This document shows positions 25,036 to 32,421 of a stretch of 42,846 bases of DNA, one piece after another; within the stretch, counting starts at the first letter, position 1, and every line of letters starts with the position of its first letter. A model generated the notes under the pieces. It saw only the letters and a list, made by a program, of their open reading frames with translations. It had not been told where the DNA came from and searched no databases. Both the position numbers and the translations under genes were made by a program. Source of the DNA: a virus; the IMG/VR virus record IMGVR_UViG_3300042010_000036, positions 1 to 42,846 of that record; one strand, 5' to 3'.

Positions 25036-25476
25036 TCAGTCTCCAAGTAGGGCATAAACGAAAAGATCACTTCCGTCAGGGGCGCCGCGTTGCATGGTCG
25101 ATTCGTATCGGTATCCGATTGCACGCAAGAATACCTGACTTGTACGGTCGTTGACGTCGCTGGTTGCCTGTACACGGTGTAATTTGTCGCTGAGCATCAG
25201 TTCGTCGATGCGCGCCCGCATGGCCAGGGCTAGGGCTTTGCCGCAGCCTTTGGCCAGTTCACGGTTCACCAGGGCGCAGGCATCGGCCACGCCATCCCAT
25301 ACTGGCGTGTAAAACGTCACAGCGACCAGCAGGCCTTCGAGGTAGTAGCTGGTCATGCCGCGGCCCGACGATTCAATCTCGCGCAGCCAGAAGCCAAAAG
25401 GATCAGCCTCGGCCACAGGGATCAGTGCGCCGTCGCCTTGGCGATATGGCTTTACCTCGATGGCATCAGTTTGCAT
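25036..25476 (-). CDS. GNAT-type acetyltransferase-like protein
   Basis: This encodes 146 residues from the ATG at 25476, which overlaps the end of the large terminase gene by 11 bases; a longer in-frame start would run deep into terminase. Residues EVKPYRQGDGALIPVAEAD and, near the end, ATSDVNDRTSQVFLRAIGY match the ends of the N-acetyltransferase fold. It is the second GNAT-like gene in the late operon. Similar genes occur beside terminases in related podoviruses, but the substrate is unknown and a purely structural role is possible. Confidence 0.65.
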   Translation of the reverse strand: MQTDAIEVKPYRQGDGALIPVAEADPFGFWLREIESSGRGMTSYYLEGLLVAVTFYTPVWDGVADACALVNRELAKGCGKALALAMRARIDELMLSDKLHRVQATSDVNDRTSQVFLRAIGYRYESTMQRGAPDGSDLFVYALLGD

Positions 25477-26968
25477 ATGGGTCGAACTCCGTCTGCACGC
25501 CGTCGCTGTTGGTGCCAACCTTGTATTCCCGGCGCATGATCGGCATGGCAAAGGATAGACACAGCGCGTCGGCATCGTCTGGGCTCATGCCGAGGCGCTT
25601 CTTGATGTCCTTCTTTTTCTCCAGATGGACGATTTCCTTGGCGTCTGTGTTGTAATTTGGCGCGGTCAATTCTCGTTCAAGTTCTGGATCGTCTTCGATG
25701 GCCAGGCCGGCTCGCAATGCCTCGCGCATCTGCCACCACATGTAGGTTCGCATGTTCAAGAATTTTGGATCTGGCGAAGCGCTGCCAAAGTTGATATCGA
25801 TCACGGTGGCGTTCGGGCGCAGTTTGCGAATCTGATCAGCTACCGGGCCGCCGACACCAGTGCTGTCGACAAACACGGCGTCCGGGTTGTGTTCGTCGAT
25901 AAGCGTGCATACCTTCATCGCGAACTTGGTGGTGTCGCGGGTTTCGCTGCCGGGAATCTTCAGCTTCTTGATCGACCTGGCGTCCATGCCTCGCCGGAAC
26001 CGGATAACGTTGTTGTCGGCGCCCCCACGGGCAATGTCGATCGACATCGCCAGGCCGTCGTGCATGGTGCTGTAGACCTTGCGTTTGCGCGCCTCGGCCA
26101 CCCAATCCTGCGGGATAAGTTGCAATTCGGAAGCCCTCGGGAACTCTCCGCGCACGCGGATACGAAAGAAGTCGGAATCCTCGCCATAGTCTTCAAGCCA
26201 CTTGGCGATCTCCTTTTTGTTGGTTCCTTCGACGGTCCTGCTGTCGATCTGACGGTGAAGCCATCGGTGAGCGTAGCGGGTGAAGCACTCGACAAAGCGC
26301 CCGGTGTTTAGGGTTGGATTGCCGAAAACGATCCAAATGATTTCCGTGTTTTCGTCGGTCATGGCGCCTTCTGCCACTTCCCAAACCTTGTCGGCGATGC
26401 CTGATGCTTCGTCGAAAATAAGGATGATGCGCTTGCCTTCGTTGTGAAGGCCGGCGAAGGCTTCGGTGTTGTGTTCGCTCCAGGGAATAGCGTCAGCACG
26501 CCATAACTTGCGGTGCATCTGATCGTTCGAAACAACACTTGTGGCGTTAGTGGTGAACCAGTCGCTGACTATGGATAGGTTTCGCCATTTTGTAACCTCT
26601 GGCCATGTCTTCGTCTGTAACTGAGTGTCGGTTGTGGCGGTAACGACAATCTTGCAATCACTGCATGTCGAAAGGCCCCAGTCTATGATCATGCTAATCA
26701 GGGCTGATTTCCCTATGCCGTGCCCTGAGGCAACAGCGACTCGCAAAGGCTGAAAGCGTGTTTCCGGGTTTTGCAGGTGACTTCCGATATCACCAAGGAT
26801 GTTTTTCTGCCACTCGCGCGGGCCGGTCTTGTTGTGCAGATCTGTTCCGGCCGTCCCCCATGGATAGGCGTAATGGGCAAAGCCTAGCGGGTCTTTGTCG
26901 AACTCGGCGATATCCAGCAATATCGCTTCTTCAAGTTGGGCCGTAGTCAGATCCACAGCAGCGCTCAT
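25466..26968 (-). CDS. terL: Terminase large subunit
   Basis: This encodes 500 residues. The ATPase domain has the Walker A-type loop GHGIGKS (82-88), Walker B IILIFDEA (181-188) and a coupling segment WIVFGNP (212-218). The nuclease domain shows acidic residues in SIDIARGG (D311), VFVDSTG (D368) and SPDDADAL (D464-D467). This enzyme cuts concatemeric DNA and pumps it through the portal. The start overlaps the small-subunit stop (ATGA). All key motifs are present, so it should be active. Confidence 0.95.
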   Translation of the reverse strand: MSAAVDLTTAQLEEAILLDIAEFDKDPLGFAHYAYPWGTAGTDLHNKTGPREWQKNILGDIGSHLQNPETRFQPLRVAVASGHGIGKSALISMIIDWGLSTCSDCKIVVTATTDTQLQTKTWPEVTKWRNLSIVSDWFTTNATSVVSNDQMHRKLWRADAIPWSEHNTEAFAGLHNEGKRIILIFDEASGIADKVWEVAEGAMTDENTEIIWIVFGNPTLNTGRFVECFTRYAHRWLHRQIDSRTVEGTNKKEIAKWLEDYGEDSDFFRIRVRGEFPRASELQLIPQDWVAEARKRKVYSTMHDGLAMSIDIARGGADNNVIRFRRGMDARSIKKLKIPGSETRDTTKFAMKVCTLIDEHNPDAVFVDSTGVGGPVADQIRKLRPNATVIDINFGSASPDPKFLNMRTYMWWQMREALRAGLAIEDDPELERELTAPNYNTDAKEIVHLEKKKDIKKRLGMSPDDADALCLSFAMPIMRREYKVGTNSDGVQTEFDPYAN

Positions 26969-27552
26969 TCGGCGGCCTCGTTTCGGCGCTTGCGAGCGGC
27001 AGTTAGTCGATCAGCCAAGCTGCCGGCATCTTCCTCAATGACACGATCGGCGAACGCGCCAACCTCGACGTGTTTGCCCAGCAGCTCAAGGTTTTTCAGG
27101 CGGTCAATCCACTTGATCTTCTTCAATACGCCCATGACCTTTTTGGCGTCGCCTTCGCTTTCGAACAGGTCTGCGATTTCGACTCCATTGAGAGACTGCC
27201 GCCATATCTTCGGCCACTCGCTCAGCGACTTCAGAGACATGTCGTCGTTGAGGATGTCGATGATGTCCATCTGGTCCATGTCGTAGAGCCGGCGCAGCAC
27301 ATAATCGGAATCGACCTGCAGACGCTCGTTGCGCTCCTTGGCCAGCTTTGCGATGTAGGCCTGGCACAGAGGGTCATTGATCAGGCGGTAAGCCGTGGCG
27401 CCTGAGCTGCGGGCGGAATAGCCGGCCTTCCTGGCAGCCAGCGCGCCATTCAGCCCATTGTCAGAAATGTAGTACTCACAGAAAAGCCGGGGCTTGCCTG
27501 TTGGCTCCCCGTCTTCATTTTTCTTTTTGCGTTTCGGTAGTTCGTATGCCAT
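26965..27552 (-). CDS. terS: Terminase small subunit
   Basis: This encodes 195 residues from the ATG at 27552, with AGGGA seven bases upstream (a second in-frame ATG at 27558 is too close to it). KPRLFCEYYISDNGLNGALAARKAGYS and SGATAYRLINDPLCQAYIAK match the DNA-binding helix-turn-helix of the terminase_2-type small subunits. The following coiled region should oligomerise. It recognises phage DNA and hands it to the large subunit, whose gene overlaps by ATGA. Confidence 0.9.
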   Translation of the reverse strand: MAYELPKRKKKNEDGEPTGKPRLFCEYYISDNGLNGALAARKAGYSARSSGATAYRLINDPLCQAYIAKLAKERNERLQVDSDYVLRRLYDMDQMDIIDILNDDMSLKSLSEWPKIWRQSLNGVEIADLFESEGDAKKVMGVLKKIKWIDRLKNLELLGKHVEVGAFADRVIEEDAGSLADRLTAARKRRNEAAE

Positions 27553-27567
27553 CCCCATTTCCCTAAA

Positions 27568-28086
27568 TTATGCGCTGACCAGAACGCCGTCCCATGGCCC
27601 CTTCAATACCTTCCGGAAGTCGAACGAGTTGCCAATGGTAGCGGCGTTGGTGCCAAGGTTGGTATATCGCACCACGTAGCTGGTGTTCGGCTTCAAGTAC
27701 AGCCGGCTGTCGTCGCCTGGAACGCTGACTGATGCCTGGCCGGTTCCTGTGCTGGCGCGAAAGGTTCCCGCCGTAATCACAGTGGTCAATGCGTCAGGTG
27801 TAACGCCCTGCATTACGGTAGCCGGTACGGCATGTTGACTGGCGAAGCGCCTATTCAGAATGCGAGCGGTGAGCCCGGCGCTGTAGGTTGCCTCGAACAA
27901 CTCGACCTGAAGGATTGCTTCACTGCTGCTGTAGGCGCGCTGTAAGACGGCGATCTCTTCGGCGCCAGTTGTGATGCCGGTATAGGCCACGTCAGCGGCG
28001 GCAATGCCGGTGAAGCCAAGCTCTGCACGAAATACCAAGCCTTGGGCCACAACAAATTCATCGAACGTCATCAGAGGAATTGGCAT
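27568..28086 (-). CDS. Hypothetical virion-region protein
   Basis: This encodes 172 residues from the ATG at 28086 (GGAGAAG upstream), overlapping the previous gene as TAATG. The N-terminus MPIPLMTFDEFVVAQGLVFRAEL is followed by beta-rich sequence (GLTARILNRRFASQHAVPA) and a C-terminus SRLYLKPNTSYVVRYTNLGT resembling an immunoglobulin- or capsid-spike-like fold. No family is identified with certainty. Expressed with holins and terminase in the late operon; possibly a head decoration protein. Confidence 0.6.
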   Translation of the reverse strand: MPIPLMTFDEFVVAQGLVFRAELGFTGIAAADVAYTGITTGAEEIAVLQRAYSSSEAILQVELFEATYSAGLTARILNRRFASQHAVPATVMQGVTPDALTTVITAGTFRASTGTGQASVSVPGDDSRLYLKPNTSYVVRYTNLGTNAATIGNSFDFRKVLKGPWDGVLVSA

Positions 28087-28382
28087 TATCGCTTCTCCTT
28101 GTGTGGGCACGTAGCGCAGCGGATATGGTTGATCATACAGATTCGGAGTCTGGGCCAGATTGTCTTCATCCACCAGTGGCGGAAGCTGACGGCTGCGAAT
28201 GAGCAGTAGAGGACCGCATCGGCTACCTGAGAATTTGGGCGGCTCAACTCGCCAAGGGCGGCGAGAACCAAAAATAGGTATAGGAATTTGCCAACTATCC
28301 CGTCACTTACGCGGCGTGATAGCAGGCACCAGAAGGCATGGATCGTGATTACAACGACGGCATAAACGCCAATGCTGACCAT
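28086..28382 (-). CDS. Membrane protein, possible holin/antiholin
   Basis: This encodes 98 residues. Three hydrophobic segments are visible: ~4-20 (IGVYAVVVITIHAFWCLL), ~28-45 (IVGKFLYLFLVLAALGEL) and a weaker one near 55-68 (ADAVLYCSFAAVSF), with a basic cysteine-containing C-terminus. The start overlaps the stop of another small membrane-protein gene by one base. Two adjacent small membrane proteins at the head of a late operon suggest a holin/antiholin pair. Confidence 0.6.
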   Translation of the reverse strand: MVSIGVYAVVVITIHAFWCLLSRRVSDGIVGKFLYLFLVLAALGELSRPNSQVADAVLYCSFAAVSFRHWWMKTIWPRLRICMINHIRCATCPHKEKR

Positions 28383-28687
28383 TAGTTACCACCTCCAAAT
28401 CGGGATTTGATGAGGGCAACCAGGTCGATGGACTTGACCGCCCTTATACCGGCGGAGAGCAAAGAACCTCCGAACGCTCCCAATAGGAACCCAACACTGC
28501 CGGCCAGTTCCGGGATGATGCTCCACTTGTACACGGCCAGCGGAGTCGCGAAATATGAGCAGGCCACGCCGCAGAAAAGGAAAAACAGCTTTCCCTGCCA
28601 GGTCGTCAGCTCCTTCTCAATGGGAAGGACAACGATAGCCCCCACAAGTCCGGCGAGCGCCAGCTTCGTATCGTCCCACATGCTCAT
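28382..28687 (-). CDS. Membrane protein, probable holin
   Basis: This encodes 101 residues starting MSMWDDTKLALAGLVGAIVV; the ATG at 28687 has GAGGT upstream and overlaps the stop of a 16-codon leader ORF. Segments ~8-24, ~32-50 (KLFFLFCGVACSYFATPLAV) and ~58-80 (PELAGSVGFLLGAFGGSLLS) are hydrophobic, and the C-terminus is basic, as in class I holins. It should form lethal holes in the inner membrane late in infection. The spanins and candidate endolysin are encoded elsewhere (32422-33854). Confidence 0.65.
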   Translation of the reverse strand: MSMWDDTKLALAGLVGAIVVLPIEKELTTWQGKLFFLFCGVACSYFATPLAVYKWSIIPELAGSVGFLLGAFGGSLLSAGIRAVKSIDLVALIKSRFGGGN

Positions 28688-28734
28688 TGGGCGCATACCT
28701 CGATGATCTTATGTTGATTTTGGTATGCGGCCAT
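28684..28734 (-). CDS. 16-codon leader ORF coupled to the holin
   Basis: An ATG at 28734 with a consensus AGGAGG site opens a frame encoding MAAYQNQHKIIEVCAQ, whose TGA overlaps the holin ATG (ATGA). It is the best ribosome site in this region and the first ORF after the late promoter. It may set holin translation by coupling. Whether the peptide itself acts is unknown. Confidence 0.5.
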   Translation of the reverse strand: MAAYQNQHKIIEVCAQ

Positions 28735-28763
28735 GCGGCCTCCTGATCAATTTTGAACCGCCA

Positions 28764-28807
28764 GATGTGCAAAGGCCCAAGGTTTTAAGCTCGGGCCTCT
28801 GCACATC
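28764..28807. promoter_or_regulatory. Long leader hairpin, late operon
   Basis: Bases 28764-28778 and 28793-28807 form a 15-bp inverted repeat with a single mismatch around a 14-base loop. There is no T-run after either arm, so it is not a standard terminator. It lies within the 5' leader predicted for the promoter at 28847-28876, upstream of the leader ORF. An antitermination, attenuation or RNA-stability element is possible. Confidence 0.6.
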
Positions 28808-28846
28808 CACTGGCGCAATGGGGGAACGCCCGGCTGGGATGGGCGA

Positions 28847-28876
28847 ACTATAGTGGCAGTTCAATTGCCCGGTCAA
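28847..28876 (-). promoter_or_regulatory. Late-operon promoter
   Basis: On the minus strand TTGACC (28871-28876) and TATAGT (28847-28852) are separated by 18 bases. The start would be near 28840, giving a leader of about 105 bases before the AGGAGG leader ORF. GAACT/AGTTC (28845-28849 and 28858-28862) form an inverted repeat over the -10 box, a possible regulator site. Confidence 0.65.
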
Positions 28877-28903
28877 ATATTGCGCAACAACTCTCAGAAA
28901 TTG

Positions 28904-30763
28904 TCAGGTGATTGCCGCCATCGCTCGGAAGTTTGTCGACGTACCGGCAAGCCCGGCGGCAGCGTTAACCCAGCCTGGAACCCCAGCGGCGGAAGGCGTG
29001 CTGTTGAGCACGACATGCCCCAGCACATAGAAACCACCGTCCGTAGGCGCAGCGGTAGCGTAATGCTCCGATACCGACTGTAAAAGAAATTCCGTTCCAG
29101 CCACGTAGGGCTGTATGCGCAGGAACGTCGCGATGCCGCCGCTGGGTATCGTCAAGTCCTTGCCCGTGCCAGTGACGATGTTTCCACCGCTGGAGTTTTT
29201 GATGGTGACCGGGCCGGACGCTGCGCGCAGCACCAGGGTTTGTCCTGGCAGCAGATTACTGGTGATGGTGGAAAGCCTTATGGTCTTGTCCGCATTCGGC
29301 GCTACGGTGCCGAACCGATGGCTGCCCATGTCGATTACACCCGAAGCGTCCATAGCCGGTGATTTTTGTGCCAGGGTCGGAAGAACTACGGTCCCATTAG
29401 CAGACGCTCTCAAGCTTCCGAGGAAGTTGAAGCCGTTGCACTCGTTGGCGCCTGACGACAGGTCAGAAACGAAGTGGTCAAATGCTCCTTCGACCGCATT
29501 ACCTACACCCCAATCAATCTGTCCGCTCGCGCCAAGGGAAACGATATATCCGCTGCCAGCCGCGCCACCTCCAGTTGTGCCGATGCCGGCGTTGGCGAAG
29601 TGGTTGTTGGTCACGCTGATGTTGCCGTCGCCGTCTTTGGTTACCGCCTGAGCCAGCGTCTCAAACCAGCACCCATCGATCTTGGTGTTGCGGGCTGGGC
29701 CGGTAGACCAAAGCCCCTTTACTGCGCGCTGGAATGAAAACCCATCGGTGAAGCTGATGCCGTGTCCTGCCCGGTTTGCGTTGCCTACGCCTGAAACGTC
29801 CGATGTGCTCTCACCATTAATCCCGTTATAGGCTGTCGTTGATGGATCTGGGTCAACCGCAATCTTGACGCTGTAGAGCGCACGTTTGGGGGTTGCGGCG
29901 CTGATAGCTTCGGCGTGGCCGTTGCGAACCGTAATCTGTCCGTGCTGGCCAGTAAACAACATAGCTTCGCCACCATCTTGAACCACCACTTGGACGCCCG
30001 AGTAATCGACCCACTGGTTCGGGCGTCTGGAGTTGGCATGCGTATAACCGCCACGGGACCAGATGCCTTTTGTAAAGCTCCAGAAGCAGACATCCTGAAG
30101 ATTGGAATGCCAGAAGCCCCCCTGCACGTTGCCGACGTCATACTGCGCGTGACAGTAGAAGCCCCACTGCGCCGAGTTGACTGGGGTTCCGCCATACACC
30201 GCCGTGGCCGACGCGCAGAAATTCAACCCGGTGATGTGGGCTCCCTGAATGGCGCCTGGTGCAAGCTCAAGCATTCCGTAGGGAAATCCGTTGCCTGGGT
30301 CGAATGCCAGCGCAGTGATGAATGTGTTTCGCGAGCCCATGCCACGCAGTGAAATTCCGCTGTAGTGGTAGATGCGCGTTACCGGGTAAACGCCAGCCGG
30401 AAACTCAACCCCGTAGCCGCCATACGACACAGCAGACAGTTCAACTGCTTTTGCCTGAGCCCCAGCGATAGCTGGCGTCCAATCCCATGTCTCGGGATCT
30501 TGTGGATCAGGCTTTGACGTGATCAGGTGTCTGTATTCCCAAACGTTTACCCAAGTTGTTCCGATCGCCGCCGCGACAGTATTAGGGGATGTCTGAGCCA
30601 TAGCTTCACGGGTCACTCCGACTCGCTCCGCGCCATTGTTGGCGAGCGCCGCGATTGCAACTTCGGAGAAAATAGTTTCTGACCCGTCGTTATCTTTGAT
30701 GCCGACAATGTCGCCGGTTACCTCATCGAACAGAAACGGGGTGCCTTGCTTCGCCACGGCCAT
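28904..30763 (-). CDS. Tailspike / receptor-binding protein 2
   Basis: This encodes 619 residues, with an AGAGGA ribosome site. The N-terminal ~60 residues (AVAKQGTPFLFDEVTGDIVG) are a short attachment segment unlike the T7-type head of the other spike. From about residue 95 (PAIAGAQAKAVELSAVSYGG, VEFPAGVYPVTRIYHYSGIS) a right-handed beta-helix begins, with repeats such as NVQGGFWHSNLQDVCFWSF. The C-terminal end (HYATAAPTDGGFYVLGHVV, then GVPGWVNAAAGL) resembles modular C-terminal domains found on many Pseudomonas phage tail proteins. It is encoded outside the main late operon, upstream of its promoter, and follows a strong terminator. Confidence 0.8.
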   Translation of the reverse strand: MAVAKQGTPFLFDEVTGDIVGIKDNDGSETIFSEVAIAALANNGAERVGVTREAMAQTSPNTVAAAIGTTWVNVWEYRHLITSKPDPQDPETWDWTPAIAGAQAKAVELSAVSYGGYGVEFPAGVYPVTRIYHYSGISLRGMGSRNTFITALAFDPGNGFPYGMLELAPGAIQGAHITGLNFCASATAVYGGTPVNSAQWGFYCHAQYDVGNVQGGFWHSNLQDVCFWSFTKGIWSRGGYTHANSRRPNQWVDYSGVQVVVQDGGEAMLFTGQHGQITVRNGHAEAISAATPKRALYSVKIAVDPDPSTTAYNGINGESTSDVSGVGNANRAGHGISFTDGFSFQRAVKGLWSTGPARNTKIDGCWFETLAQAVTKDGDGNISVTNNHFANAGIGTTGGGAAGSGYIVSLGASGQIDWGVGNAVEGAFDHFVSDLSSGANECNGFNFLGSLRASANGTVVLPTLAQKSPAMDASGVIDMGSHRFGTVAPNADKTIRLSTITSNLLPGQTLVLRAASGPVTIKNSSGGNIVTGTGKDLTIPSGGIATFLRIQPYVAGTEFLLQSVSEHYATAAPTDGGFYVLGHVVLNSTPSAAGVPGWVNAAAGLAGTSTNFRAMAAIT

Positions 30764-30849
30764 GATGTCTTTCCTCTGAATTGCATGCGTAACGCCGGAG
30801 ATAAACCACAGCCTCCCCGATTGGTTGCTGGAATCTTAGAGCAACGGGC

Positions 30850-30879
30850 AAAAAAAATCCCGGCAGTGTGAGTGCCGGG
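30850..30879 (-). terminator. Strong intrinsic terminator
   Basis: On the minus strand CCCGGCA and TGCCGGG pair perfectly (seven pairs, extended by AAAT/ATTT) around a seven-base loop and are followed by eight T. It lies just after the secreted-protein gene and separates it from the second tailspike gene. Confidence 0.9.
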
Positions 30880-30907
30880 ATTTTCTATCTGTACTTCAGG
30901 TATTGGT

Positions 30908-31198
30908 TTATGCGGCGGAACCGCTATCCCAGTCCGGGACTCCGAACGGTGCCGCACTGGACAGGCCGAAGTGGTTGCTCAACGCGATCAGGTTCGAAGC
31001 AGGCGTATCGCCATTGGTCTCGCTACCCTGTCGCCACTGACTGAGTGTCAGTTCATGCTTGGTCAGCTTGGCGCCGTACTGGCCGATTTCTTGGGTGGCG
31101 GCAACCGCGTATTCGATCCGCTCAATGGCCATTGCCGAGAACGAGAAACACGCAGCCAAAGCTAGGCCCAGGTAACTTGCAAAACGTTTGATCATCAT
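30908..31198 (-). CDS. Small secreted (periplasmic) protein
   Basis: This encodes about 96 residues. MMIKRFASYLGLALAACFSFSAMA is a classic signal peptide with likely cleavage after SAMA; the cysteine is not in a lipobox. The mature ~70 residues are polar with no cysteines (ERIEYAVAATQEIGQYGAK, LTLSQWRQGSETNGDTPAS). GGAG lies nine bases upstream of the first ATG. The gene is followed at once by a strong terminator. An exported protein between lysis genes and a receptor-binding protein suggests host-envelope modification or superinfection exclusion, but no homologue is recognised. Confidence 0.65.
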   Translation of the reverse strand: MMIKRFASYLGLALAACFSFSAMAIERIEYAVAATQEIGQYGAKLTKHELTLSQWRQGSETNGDTPASNLIALSNHFGLSSAAPFGVPDWDSGSAA

Positions 31199-31305
31199 CC
31201 TTTGGATCTCCATTGCAATGGGGGGTTGGTTCCGCGCGTGCGGGCTGGTGGCAGCTGTTCGCCACGTCGCTTGGCGCTGGTTGATGGGGTAAATCTATCA
31301 GCTAT

Positions 31306-31650
31306 TCAAAACTTTTCAAATGCCCAGCCGCCGCCGGCCTTCTTGGTCTTGGCGGTAACGGCGATGATCTGGAAAGGGTACAGGCTTGCCGCAACTTTGG
31401 TTTTCACTCTGGCATCATCGGTCCAGAAGCCCTTCACTTCGTGCAGCTCCATTGCGCCATCGGCGAGCATGACGGCGAAGTCCGGGGTGTAGAACGTGTT
31501 GTCAGCAAGGCGCAGCTTGACGCCTTCGAACTTGAACCACGCCACAATCCCAAGGTGCTTCTGGTTTTCCAGATGATTCTGGTATGCCGTCTCGGTCTTG
31601 TTCATTTCCCCCGTTTTGAGCCGGCCAAGAGCCTGAAGCGATCGATTCAT
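31306..31650 (-). CDS. DUF1064-like PD-(D/E)XK nuclease
   Basis: This encodes 114 residues. MNKTETAYQNHLENQKHLG, then VKLRLADNTFYTPDFAVML and AMELHEVKGFWTDDARVKTK match the DUF1064 phage nuclease family. The PDF motif and HEVKG supply the D...ExK triad of restriction-like nucleases. Related proteins are encoded near replication or recombination genes of many phages and may process recombination intermediates. The ATGA overlap with the gene before supports the start at 31650; MNKTE at 31605 is an alternative. Confidence 0.7.
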   Translation of the reverse strand: MNRSLQALGRLKTGEMNKTETAYQNHLENQKHLGIVAWFKFEGVKLRLADNTFYTPDFAVMLADGAMELHEVKGFWTDDARVKTKVAASLYPFQIIAVTAKTKKAGGGWAFEKF

Positions 31651-31865
31651 TCGCCTTGTTCCTTTTCCAGTTCGGCGCTGGTGGCCGCGAACTCACACGA
31701 AATAAGGGTGAGCGCCAGAAAGGCATCGCCTGCGCCTTCGCTGAGGATGTCTCGGATGTCTTCGGCGTAGATGTAGACCTGCGTTTGACGCTCTTCAGGG
31801 AGTGCCGCAATCACGTCCTGAATCGACAATAGCGCTTCATGCTGCGGGGTTATTTTCTGGGCCAT
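31647..31865 (-). CDS. Small acidic protein, unknown
   Basis: This encodes 72 residues from the ATG at 31865 (MAQKITPQHEALLSIQDVIA). It is helical and acidic (EDIRDILSEGAGDAF), ending ELEKEQGE, and couples by ATGA to the nuclease gene. Its start lies within the end of the preceding gene (29-base overlap). No family is recognised. Confidence 0.55.
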   Translation of the reverse strand: MAQKITPQHEALLSIQDVIAALPEERQTQVYIYAEDIRDILSEGAGDAFLALTLISCEFAATSAELEKEQGE

Positions 31866-32040
31866 GCTGATTATCCTGTTGTGGCCTGCTCGATGCTGGC
31901 TCAATTTTGAATTCTGCTTTCGGCCAGATCAGCGCAGCGTCATGCCGCGCCTCGGCCTCTGTGCATTCGTCGCCGCCCATTGAAAAAGGCGGGTATCCCG
32001 GCACCGTGAGGCGCCAGGATTTGTGGCGGTCAGGCTTCAA
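31837..32040 (-). CDS. Small hypothetical protein
   Basis: This encodes 67 residues (MKPDRHKSWRLTVPGYPPFS, then GGDECTEAEARHDAALIWPK). The 'WRLTVPGYPPFSM...C..AEA...A..IWP' pattern is common in small Pseudomonas phage proteins of unknown role. The ATG overlaps the preceding gene by 11 bases and the 3' end overlaps the following one, fitting tightly packed early genes. Confidence 0.6.
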   Translation of the reverse strand: MKPDRHKSWRLTVPGYPPFSMGGDECTEAEARHDAALIWPKAEFKIEPASSRPQQDNQHGPENNPAA

Positions 32041-32395
32041 CTGGACCGGCAGCCGGTGTGGACAGCGTTAGGATCTGCTGTAGCGCTTCACCGTCATCAT
32101 CAGCAGGAGCAGTTTCAAGCAGGCCGAAAGCGATCGTATTGATCTGCTCCATCCGCTCGCGCAGCAGAGCCAGGTTTTCAGCCATGATGCCAGCGCTCTT
32201 TTGCAGGCTGGTCAACTCCAGCTGAAGCGCTTCATTTTCCTGGCGCAAGGCATCCTCTGTGCTTCCGACTGAGGTGGCCGGCAGGATATCGACAATCAGC
32301 TGATTGATCTTCGCGCTGGCGGCGGTGCTGCCGATCTGGCTGGCAGCGCGGGCAAGGGTTTCAATCAGGTATGCGGTTTCTTGAGTGACGCTCAT
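32030..32395 (-). CDS. Coiled-coil hypothetical protein
   Basis: This encodes 121 residues. The start is MSVTQETAYLIETLARAASQ; residues ~55-90 (RQENEALQLELTSLQKSAG, LALLRERMEQINTI) form a coiled coil, and the end is acidic. There is no transmembrane segment. Located just after the candidate endolysin gene in transcription order, but nothing links it to lysis. Function unknown. Confidence 0.55.
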   Translation of the reverse strand: MSVTQETAYLIETLARAASQIGSTAASAKINQLIVDILPATSVGSTEDALRQENEALQLELTSLQKSAGIMAENLALLRERMEQINTIAFGLLETAPADDDGEALQQILTLSTPAAGPVEA

Positions 32396-32421
32396 AGCGG
32401 TATTCCCCGTTTGTTATTCCG

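Noticed and set aside
7473-30763. Diversity-generating retroelement, as carried by BPP-1
   Set aside because: No reverse transcriptase gene and no adenine-biased template/variable repeat pair were seen near either tailspike gene.
30824-30845. GTTGCT/AGCAAC inverted repeat upstream of the second tailspike
   Set aside because: Only six pairs with a 10-base loop and no promoter boxes or T-run beside it; too weak to call.
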